The notes under the pieces: generated by a model
What the model was told of the DNA's origin: nothing
What the model saw: the letters and a program-made list of their open reading frames with translations, nothing else
The model's database searches: none
Assembly (NCBI RefSeq): GCF_047607725.1
Contig: NZ_JBLKSS010000155.1
Location: 1 to 10,860 of the forward strand
DNA: 10,860 nt
Direction: 5' to 3'
Source of the DNA: JBLKSS01 sp047607725
GTDB lineage: Bacteria; Pseudomonadota; Gammaproteobacteria; Enterobacterales; Enterobacteriaceae
Part shown: one piece after another, positions 1 through 6,154 of the stretch
How positions within the stretch are numbered: the first letter of the stretch is position 1
How the letters are laid out: the number at the start of each line of letters is the position of its first letter
Program-made: the position numbers and the translations under genes

Positions 1-731
1 ATTTTAATGGACACTATCACAAACTTCAGAACCACTAATTTCATATCACTCAAACCGGGATGGAAATAAAAGTTATTAAAATCAATACAATGTGAAAATG
101 CAATGAGCATAAGCGTGTAACGTAGGTTTACTGTCTCATACAACAACCCACCAATAATTCAAGACGTCCTCCACGGGGCGCTTACGTAGAATCCGCCTAA
201 GCCGATAGGTCGTCCAGGAAGAATGGCGGTCGGGGAAGCAAGACCACAGGGATGGTAGGCGCGGCACGCCTGTGGAAAGCGGCCAAGGTATTTGCCTTCA
301 ATGAACTAGCTCCATGAATGGAAAATTTTCGTTCCCTTAAGGGGTAATTGGAATAGGAAACAGATCGCTTTAAACCGCGCACCCAGCTGGATGCGCTAGG
401 GGCGGGTCAATTACAATAATCACTGAGGGTTTGTGGGATAGATAGATTTATGCTGTTACTCCATGGTATGTGCTGTTGCCACAATAAAAATCACAACATC
501 CTGTCGATCCTGAACCACAGACCATGTTTGACATTAAAATTTCATGCCAAAACAGACATTGAGAATACCATGACTCTCGATTGTGCATCAAAGTCTGTTA
601 TAGAGTAAACATTCTCAGCAATTTTATTTAAAACCCTATGCATGTCATGTTAGTAATCAGAAGTATATTTTCTGTCATTCTTGGGTCAGTTGCTATGAAG
701 CTGCTCATTTAGCAATATCGGCAACGGTAAT
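1..731. other. Stretch without a recognisable gene
   Basis: No gene here can be assigned to a family. Most of the stretch is AT-rich, but about 160-300 and 365-415 are clearly GC-richer, so it looks like a mosaic of fragments. A GTG-initiated minus-strand frame of about 61 codons (197-382) crosses the GC-rich patch; its translation resembles nothing I know and has no convincing ribosome binding site. A short inverted repeat (CCACAGG at 245-251 with CCTGTGG at 269-275) lies inside that patch. A 46-codon cysteine-rich minus-strand frame at 448-588 is described as a finding. No tRNA or rRNA was seen. Confidence 0.5.
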
Positions 732-1722
732 TTAGAAGTTAAGATTTAGCTTGCTAAAGTCTTTACCAAGCTTTTTACTCCGTTCCGCTAATAAAAAATC
801 CCGGCCTTTCTCTCCTAGACGAGCAAAAGTAAAAATAAATTCCGTGTCGAACCCCTCTTCATGGAGATAATTAACGTTTTTCAATATAAAATTCTGTACT
901 TTTTCTTCCTGACTGGACAGTGAAAAAATAAGGCTCACCCTGACGCCTGCATCATGAAGAAATTTAAAGTTTTTTAATACAAAATTCTGTTCACGTACGT
1001 CACGTCCAGCCAGGTATTCAATATTGACAAGATCCAGTCCAGCTTCATGTAGACTATCAAAATTATTTAATATTAAATTATGTACTTCAATACTTTTTTG
1101 CGACAAAGTATGCGAGTGAAATAGACTGAACCCCATTCTAAGCAGTGCATTTCCGTTTTCTACCATAAAAGTTTGTGTCCCTGGGTCCTTGGTGGCAAGG
1201 TAATAAATATACTCCACGCCAGCCCCCATCTCATGTAGGACTTTAAAATTATTTAATACAAAAGTCTGAATGTTAGCTTCTTTTTTTAGCAAGAGTTAAT
1301 ATGTGACTCATATCAAACCCTGCTTTATGCAGAGCTTTACAATTTTTTAAAACAAATCTTTTGTTTTCTTCGCTTTGTTTTATAAGTTCATTAATTAATT
1401 TTGCATCAAATCCTAATTCAAGCAGGAGTTCACTATATGCGATCTTAAATAATTCATCGTCAGTAAGAATTTCATCAACAACATCGTTGAATGCATGACA
1501 GGTTAAACGCACGTTGAATTTGTCCTCGCCGATATATTTAAATATATGCTCGAGCATTTCAGGTGGTAAATCATTTATATTTTTTTTGCTTGGCGCTTCT
1601 GAGTGTAATTTTATAGAAGTGTTATCGACGTTTATTGGTTCAGGGATGCCAGGTTGTGTATTGGGACGTCTATTTTGCAGGCTAGCCGTGTTTGAAATAT
1701 TAGGCGTTGTGTTTACATTCAT
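732..1722 (-). pseudogene. F-box protein with seven 31-residue tandem repeats, split by a frameshift
   Basis: Two overlapping minus-strand frames (1273-1722, 149 aa; 732-1292, 186 aa) read as one gene of about 329 codons interrupted at an A7 tract (1281-1287 on the plus strand). The ATG at 1722 follows AGGT at a 7-base spacing. Residues 1-48 are rich in Asn, Thr, Ser and Pro, look disordered, and could act as a type III-type secretion signal (inference). Residues about 49-88 match an F-box, with DLPPEMLEHIF followed by a VRLTCHAFNDVV helix; this fold recruits Skp1 in eukaryotic SCF ubiquitin ligases. Residues 91-307 are seven exact 31-residue repeats, probably a two-helix solenoid that binds a target, then a 22-residue tail. 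The register holds across the frameshift only if one A is removed, so the lesion is secondary. A host-directed effector is the natural inference; no named homologue is claimed. With A7 the product stops after about 1.8 repeats. Confidence 0.75.
801..1452 (-). repeat. Seven tandem 93-bp coding repeats (31 residues each)
   Basis: Seven consecutive units, each exactly 31 codons, encode a pattern of the form xFVLxNFxxLHExGxDxxxIxxLAxxxxxxQ. Representative starts are RFVLKNCKALHKAG, TFVLNNFKVLHEMG, NLILNNFDSLHEAG, NFVLKNFKFLHDAG and NFILKNVNYLHEEG; the first and fourth units are the most diverged. The block is 652 bases, that is 7 x 93 plus one, the extra base being the inserted A at 1281-1287. 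The units differ at DNA level, so they are old duplications. The conserved glycine between two amphipathic segments suggests two helices per unit. Confidence 0.8.
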
Positions 1723-2211
1723 GAATTTACCTATCTTTTAGTAAAAGACATTTGCAGGTAGTAGATTTAATGGTTTTATAACACAGATGTATGAATAAAA
1801 CTTCAACGCAAATAACTATTACCTCTACGCCCCAATAAGAATGAATATCATGTGAACGTCCCGCCAAGCTGCACTAGCACTTAACGCAGTTGAAGGTGGA
1901 AAGGGATAGAGCGAAGCTCTTACTCTTAATTTAATAGTGGCGCTTTCTGCTGAATAGACGCCGGTATCTTGAAAACGTTGCCCATATCCCAAAATACAAT
2001 GAACCTTACTATCGAAACTACCGCAAGAAATGTCGGCCGCGCTGCCGATGTCGACCTGGGGGGAGGCCACACTGCATCCCCGACAGGGCTTGTACGGTTA
2101 AAGACCGAGCGTGGAGATGTCTATACTGTACAGAATCGCTTGGATGTGGGGTGGACGTGGCCATTGGCCGGAGCGATAACAGGATTCCAGGTGACAACGC
2201 GAACGCCGGTT
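1723..2211. other. Intergenic stretch without a recognisable gene
   Basis: Overlapping open frames exist on both strands (minus 1825-2070, plus 1969-2217), but neither has a plausible ribosome binding site or a sequence I recognise, so I do not call them genes. Composition changes from AT-rich near 1723-1850 to GC-richer after about 1990. The part nearest 1722 must hold the promoter of the F-box gene, but no clear -35/-10 pair stands out. On the minus strand at 1853-1888 the elements GTTAAGTG and GGACGTTC recall the repeat unit found at 2212-2340. Confidence 0.45.
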
Positions 2212-2340
2212 GGTTAAGTGGACGTCAATGGGTTAAGCGGACGCCTATCGGTTAAGCGAACGTCAGGCGTATGCAGGTCGGTTAAAAAGGACAGCTGTTG
2301 GCTAAGTGAACGTCCGTCGATTAAACGGACGTCCGCCGAA
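2212..2340 (+). repeat. Degenerate ~19-20 bp tandem direct repeats
   Basis: About six units follow the consensus GGTTAAGYGRACGTC plus 4-5 variable bases. They start at 2212, 2231, 2250, 2280, 2300 and 2319, with a partial seventh (AATTAACTGCCG) at 2339 that already includes the can stop codon. Most units are 19-20 bp; the one at 2250 is 30 bp. The unit at 2319 contains the palindrome CGGACGTCCG. Arrays like this occur as multiple transposase-binding sites at the ends of IS21-type or Tn7-type elements, or as minisatellites. No transposase gene is visible, so the origin is undecided. Confidence 0.7.
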
Positions 2341-2997
2341 TTAACTGCCGTAGCGCTGCAGCAGGGTTGCCATTCCCTGACGATAACGCTGTTCCAGCGT
2401 CTCGCGGCTGGTGGCGGTAATTTCCAGATCGCGGAGCAGTCCGTCGTGCAGGGCGTACACCCAGCCGTGGATAGTCACCTTCTGGCCCCGTTTCCAGGCA
2501 GAGCGCATAATGGTTGAATGTCCCAGGTTATACACCTGCTCAATCACATTAATCTCGCTGAGGATGTTGGCGCGGTCCTCGGGATGAAGCTCGCCCAGCA
2601 GTGAGCTATGCTTGTACCACAAATCACGGATATGCAGCAGCCAGTTATCGATAAGCCCCAGTTCGGGATTGTCGATGGCCGCCTGTATGCCGCCGCAGCC
2701 GTAATGGCCGCAGATGATAATATGCTCGACCTCCAGCACGTCGACCGCATATTGCACGACCGACAGGCAATTGAGATCGGTATGGATAACCAGGTTGGCG
2801 ACATTGCGATGCACAAACAGCTCTCCTGGCTCCAGCCCGGTCAATCTTTCCGCCGGGACGCGGCTGTCGGAACAGCCAATCCACAAAAAGCGTGGCTTTT
2901 GCGCCAGCGACAGCCTCTCAAAGAAGCCCGGATCCTCTTCATGCAGAAGCTTGGACCAATCCTGGTTGTTACTGATAAGGGTTGAAATGTCTTTCAT
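2341..2997 (-). CDS. can: Beta-class carbonic anhydrase Can
   Basis: This cytosolic zinc enzyme interconverts CO2 and bicarbonate and supplies bicarbonate to carboxylases during growth at ambient CO2. The 218-residue product matches E. coli Can (220 residues) almost throughout. The beta-class zinc and catalytic residues are visible: Cys42, Asp44 and Arg46 in GCSDSRVPAE, and His98 and Cys101 in ICGHYGCGG. The ATG at 2997 was chosen because the family starts MKDI; the frame stays open upstream to 3120, but those residues are not homologous and would run into yadG. The C-terminus diverges from E. coli over the last dozen residues and ends at a stop that coincides with the last unit of the 2212-2340 repeat array. 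The gene is divergent from yadG across about 110 bp. It appears intact. Confidence 0.96.
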   Translation of the reverse strand: MKDISTLISNNQDWSKLLHEEDPGFFERLSLAQKPRFLWIGCSDSRVPAERLTGLEPGELFVHRNVANLVIHTDLNCLSVVQYAVDVLEVEHIIICGHYGCGGIQAAIDNPELGLIDNWLLHIRDLWYKHSSLLGELHPEDRANILSEINVIEQVYNLGHSTIMRSAWKRGQKVTIHGWVYALHDGLLRDLEITATSRETLEQRYRQGMATLLQRYGS

Positions 2998-3036
2998 CGA
3001 TGTTAATAGCCTGTAACTGTCGTAATGCGATGGGTT

Positions 3037-3065
3037 AATATAGGCCAAGCGCTGGCGTTTTAAAA
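3037..3065 (-). promoter_or_regulatory. Candidate promoter of can
   Basis: On the minus strand, TTTTAA (3065-3060) and TATATT (3042-3037) are separated by 17 bp and lie about 40 bases upstream of the can ATG. The -10 is good and the -35 poor. Position in the divergent can/yadG gap supports it; the assignment is tentative. Confidence 0.3.
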
Positions 3066-3107
3066 TCAGTTCCTGAAAACCGTTTAGAATAAGGTAACCC
3101 GTCACAA

Positions 3108-4040
3108 ATGACATATGCATTGGAGTTGGAGCAGTTGACCAAGACCTACGCAGGAGGCGTACAGGCTCTAAAAGGGATCGATCTGAACGTGGAAGCCGGC
3201 GATTTCTATGCGCTGCTTGGCCCCAACGGGGCGGGAAAATCCACCACCATCGGTATTATCAGCGCTCTGGTGAACAAGACCGCCGGTAAAGTGCGGGTGT
3301 TCGGCTACAATACCGATAAGGACATCGTCAATGCGAAACGCCAGCTAGGGCTGGTGCCGCAGGAGTTTAATTTCAACCCGTTTGAAACCGTCTATCAAAT
3401 CGTGGTGCATCAGGCCGGCTACTACGGCGTGGAGCGCAAGCAGGCCGCGGCAAGCGCGGAGAAGTATCTGCGCCAGCTAGATTTGTGGGACAAGCGCGAC
3501 GAGCGTGCCCGGATGCTCTCAGGCGGTATGAAACGTCGCTTGATGATAGCCCGCGCGCTGATGCATGAGCCGAAGCTCCTTATTCTCGACGAACCCACCG
3601 CGGGGGTCGATATCGAGCTGCGTCGTTCCATGTGGGGTTTTCTGCGCGATCTGAACAACAGCGGCACCACGATTATTTTAACCACCCATTACCTGGAAGA
3701 GGCGGAAATGCTGTGTCGGCATATCGGCATCATCCAGCACGGCAGGCTGGTGGAAAACACGTCTATGCGGGAACTACTGTCGAAGCTGAAATCCGAAACC
3801 TTCATCCTGGATTTGGCGGCGAAAAGCGCGCTGCCCAAGCTGAACGGTTATCGCAGCCAATTGCTCGACACCAGCACGCTGGAGGTGGAGGTGATGCGTG
3901 AACAGGGCCTTAACAGCCTCTTTAACCAGCTGAGCGCCCAAGGGGTGCAGGTGCTGAGTATGCGCAATAAAGCCAACCGCCTGGAGGAGTTATTTGTGAC
4001 CCTGGTCTCGGACGGCAAAGCAAGGAGTCAACGGACATGA
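3108..4040 (+). CDS. yadG: ABC transporter ATP-binding protein YadG
   Basis: This is the nucleotide-binding subunit of an ABC-2-type exporter that would energise YadH at the inner membrane; its substrate is not established. The 310-residue protein is nearly collinear with E. coli YadG (308). In order it shows Walker A GPNGAGKST (38-46), a Q-loop at Gln85 (VPQEFNF), the signature LSGGMKRR (137-144), Walker B LLILDEP (157-163) and the switch His194 (LTTHYLEEAE), then the usual C-terminal extension. The ATG at 3108 gives the family N-terminus MTxALEL; the ribosome binding site is weak. The gene is divergent from can, and its TGA overlaps the yadH ATG (ATGA), which implies translational coupling. 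No lesion is visible. Confidence 0.95.
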   Translation: MTYALELEQLTKTYAGGVQALKGIDLNVEAGDFYALLGPNGAGKSTTIGIISALVNKTAGKVRVFGYNTDKDIVNAKRQLGLVPQEFNFNPFETVYQIVVHQAGYYGVERKQAAASAEKYLRQLDLWDKRDERARMLSGGMKRRLMIARALMHEPKLLILDEPTAGVDIELRRSMWGFLRDLNNSGTTIILTTHYLEEAEMLCRHIGIIQHGRLVENTSMRELLSKLKSETFILDLAAKSALPKLNGYRSQLLDTSTLEVEVMREQGLNSLFNQLSAQGVQVLSMRNKANRLEELFVTLVSDGKARSQRT

Positions 4041-4807
4041 TGCAGCTGTATTGGGTGGAATTAAAAAGCATTTGGCGTAAAGAGATCAACCGCTTCGCCC
4101 GGATCTGGATACAAACCCTGGTGCCGCCGGTGATTACCATGACGCTGTATTTTATCATTTTCGGCAATCTCATCGGATCGCAAATCGGCGCCATGCACGG
4201 TTTCTCGTACATGCAGTTTATCGTGCCGGGCATGATTATGATGGCGGTGATTACCAACGCCTACACCAACGTCGCATCGTCGTTCTTCAGCGCCAAATTC
4301 CAGCGCAATATCGAAGAGCTGCTGGTGGCGCCGGTCCCGACCCATGTGATCATCGCGGGCTATGTCGGCGGCGGGGTGGCGCGCGCGATTTGCGTCGGTA
4401 TTCTGGTGACCGCGGTGTCGCTGTTCTTTGTGCCGCTGCAGGTCCATGCCTGGTGGATGGTGCTCGTGACGCTGATATTGACCGCGGTGCTGTTTTCGCT
4501 GGCGGGATTGCTCAATGCCGTGTTCGCCAAGAGTTTCGACGACATTAGCATTATCCCGACCTTCGTGCTAACGCCACTGACCTATCTGGGCGGGGTGTTC
4601 TACTCGCTGTCGCTGCCGCCGCCGTTTTGGCAGGTGGTGTCGCGGCTGAACCCGGTGGTCTATATGATTAGCGGCTTCCGCTACGGCTTTTTGGGCATCA
4701 GCGACGTGCCGCTGGCGTTTACGCTTGCGGTGCTGGTGGCCTTCATCGTGGTGTTTTATCTGCTGTGCTGGACGCTTATCCAGCGCGGACACGGCCTGCG
4801 CACCTAA
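4037..4807 (+). CDS. yadH: ABC-2 type transporter permease YadH
   Basis: This inner-membrane permease partners YadG. The 256-residue product has the same length as E. coli YadH and aligns without gaps. About six hydrophobic segments are visible: near residues 25-45 (VPPVITMTLYFIIFG), 60-80, 105-132, 140-160, 170-190 and 228-248. The conserved ABC-2 stretch QRNIEELLVAPVP lies in the loop after the second segment. The start ATG at 4037 overlaps the yadG stop and follows AAGGAG (4022-4027) at a 9-base spacing. It converges on panD, with a perfect palindrome in the gap. It appears intact. Confidence 0.95.
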   Translation: MMQLYWVELKSIWRKEINRFARIWIQTLVPPVITMTLYFIIFGNLIGSQIGAMHGFSYMQFIVPGMIMMAVITNAYTNVASSFFSAKFQRNIEELLVAPVPTHVIIAGYVGGGVARAICVGILVTAVSLFFVPLQVHAWWMVLVTLILTAVLFSLAGLLNAVFAKSFDDISIIPTFVLTPLTYLGGVFYSLSLPPPFWQVVSRLNPVVYMISGFRYGFLGISDVPLAFTLAVLVAFIVVFYLLCWTLIQRGHGLRT

Positions 4808-4826
4808 TCTGCGCGTCGTGTTGACC

Positions 4827-4856
4827 CCACCGCAGGTCAGGCCTGACCTGCGGTGG
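4827..4856. terminator. Perfect 30-bp palindrome between convergent genes, candidate two-way terminator
   Basis: Fifteen bases (CCACCGCAGGTCAGG) are followed directly by their exact reverse complement, allowing a very stable GC-rich hairpin in transcripts from either side. It lies 19 bp after yadH and 36 bp after panD, where both converging transcripts would end. Neither strand has a T-run after the stem, so it is not a classical intrinsic terminator; it may act with Rho, as a barrier to 3' exonucleases, or be a REP-like element. Confidence 0.45.
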
Positions 4857-4892
4857 TGCAGGCTGAACCGGTGGTGCTTCGGCGCGCCGAGT

Positions 4893-5267
4893 TCAGGCCA
4901 TTTGCACCGGTAGCGCTTTGGCGGTGCGCTGCAACTGATTATGCTCGTCGAAATAGGCGACCTTCGGGGCGTGGCGACGTGCCTCTTCATCCGGCATTTG
5001 CACATAGGCGCAGATAATCAGCAGATCGCAGGCGCAGCGCGCAGCGGCGCCGTTCACCGAAATGATGCGCGAGCCGCGTTCGGCGGCAATCGCATAGGTG
5101 GAGAAACGTTGGCCGTTATCGACGTTATAGATATCAATCGCTTCATACTCCAAGATCCCCGCCGTATCGAGAAAGTCCTGATCGATGGCGCAGGAGCCTT
5201 CGTAATGGAGATCCGCCTGGGTGACATGCACCCGGTGCAGCTTGCCTCGTAACATCGTGCGTTGCAT
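4893..5267 (-). CDS. panD: Aspartate 1-decarboxylase PanD (two-residue loop deletion)
   Basis: PanD converts L-aspartate to beta-alanine, one of the two substrates of PanC. It is made as a proenzyme and cleaved at Gly24-Ser25 to form a pyruvoyl cofactor. The product is 124 residues against 126 in E. coli. The cleavage site (YEGSCAID), Lys9 and the RFSTYAI segment (Arg54, Tyr58) are intact, as is VNGAAA. After NGAAARCA the family has a loop of the type xVGD or xPGD, while here the text reads CDLLIICAYV, two residues short. This is in frame and may or may not disturb the fold. The ATG at 5267 follows an AAGG-type site and gives the family N-terminus. It lies 20 bp after panC in the panB-panC-panD operon. 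Confidence 0.9.
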   Translation of the reverse strand: MQRTMLRGKLHRVHVTQADLHYEGSCAIDQDFLDTAGILEYEAIDIYNVDNGQRFSTYAIAAERGSRIISVNGAAARCACDLLIICAYVQMPDEEARRHAPKVAYFDEHNQLQRTAKALPVQMA

Positions 5268-5287
5268 GAGCTTAAGCCTTCTTACCG

Positions 5288-6142
5288 TTATGAAATGAGA
5301 TCCACTTGCGCATTATCGATTAGCTGAGCCTTACCCAACCAGGCGGTGAATAACACCACCACCACCCGCCGGCTGTCGACCGTCAATGGCTGCAAGGTTT
5401 CGGCGTCGTGGATAACCAGCGTATCCGGCGTCAGACCGGCCTGTAGCAGTTGCTCCGCCGCCGCCAGCAGACCGTCGGTATGGCGCTCCCCGGCGCACAG
5501 CTGCGCCACCAGCCGCGTAAGCACCTGGTTGAGCGGCGACGCCAGACGGCGCTCTTCGGCGCTCAGGTAACCGTTGCGCGAACTGAGCGCCAGACCATTG
5601 GCGGCGCGCACCGTCGGTACGCCGCTAATGTCGATATCATAGCTCATGTCCCGCACCAGTTGACGAATAAGCGCCAATTGCTGAAAGTCCTTTTCGCCAA
5701 AGCAGGCCACGTCCGGTTGCACCAGATTAAACAGTTTGCTGACAATCGTGGCCACGCCACGGAAATGGCCCGGCCGGCTTTCGCCTTCCAGGATATTGGC
5801 GAAGCGCGGCACATCGACAAAGGTCTGACTGGCCAGACCGTCGGGATAAATCACCGCGGTCGCCGGAGCAAATACCATGTCCACGCCGCGCCGGGTCAAC
5901 TGTTCGCAGTCTTCTTGCAGCGTGCGCGGGTAAGCCGCCAGATCTTCCGGTCGGTCGAACTGCATCGGATTGACGAAAACGCTCACCACGACTTTATCCG
6001 CGCGGGCGAGCCCGGCGTCAATCAGCGACATATGCCCTTCATACAGATTGCCTATCGTCGGAATGAGGGCGATACGTTTATGTTCCTGACGCCACTGTTT
6101 AACCGTCTGACGCAGCGTCGGCGGCGTTTCGATAATCAGCAC
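5288..6142 (-). CDS. panC: Pantothenate synthetase PanC (key residues substituted)
   Basis: PanC joins pantoate and beta-alanine using ATP. The frame is full length (284 residues, E. coli 283). I chose the GTG at 6142: it sits 6 bases after a strong AAGGAG (6149-6154) and gives the family N-terminus (x)LIIET. An ATG at 6157 overlaps the panB stop but adds a non-homologous MKETP. PMQFDRPEDL, RPGHFRGV, GEKDFQQLALIR and SSRN are intact. However, the nucleotide-binding motif PTMGNLHxGH reads PTIGNLYEGH, so Met30 is Ile and the conserved His34 is Tyr (codon TAT at 6041-6043); His37 remains. The family RxxDGLALSSRN reads RAANGLALSSRN (Asn182). All three fit G-to-A or C-to-T transitions. The enzyme is probably weak or inactive despite the open frame (inference). 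Confidence 0.92.
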   Translation of the reverse strand: MLIIETPPTLRQTVKQWRQEHKRIALIPTIGNLYEGHMSLIDAGLARADKVVVSVFVNPMQFDRPEDLAAYPRTLQEDCEQLTRRGVDMVFAPATAVIYPDGLASQTFVDVPRFANILEGESRPGHFRGVATIVSKLFNLVQPDVACFGEKDFQQLALIRQLVRDMSYDIDISGVPTVRAANGLALSSRNGYLSAEERRLASPLNQVLTRLVAQLCAGERHTDGLLAAAEQLLQAGLTPDTLVIHDAETLQPLTVDSRRVVVVLFTAWLGKAQLIDNAQVDLIS

Positions 6143-6148
6143 GGGAGT

Positions 6149-6154
6149 CTCCTT
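6149..6154 (-). promoter_or_regulatory. Ribosome binding site that sets the panC start
   Basis: AAGGAG lies 6 bases before the GTG at 6142, ideal spacing for that codon. The site overlaps the end of the ATG at 6157, so that ATG cannot use it. It sits immediately at the panB stop codon, which suggests coupling in the original operon. Confidence 0.7.

Noticed and set aside
197..382. 61-codon minus-strand frame as a gene
   Set aside because: It has a GTG start without a binding site, no recognisable motif, and lies across a composition boundary; it is reported only as part of the gene-free stretch.
1281..1291. Programmed -1 frameshift at the A-run of the F-box gene
   Set aside because: The needed shift from the first to the second frame is +1 (or loss of one A); a -1 slip on AAAAAAG leads to the wrong frame.
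2341..3120. A longer carbonic anhydrase frame starting at 3120
   Set aside because: The added 41 residues are not in the family and would overlap the yadG start; MKDI at 2997 matches the known N-terminus.
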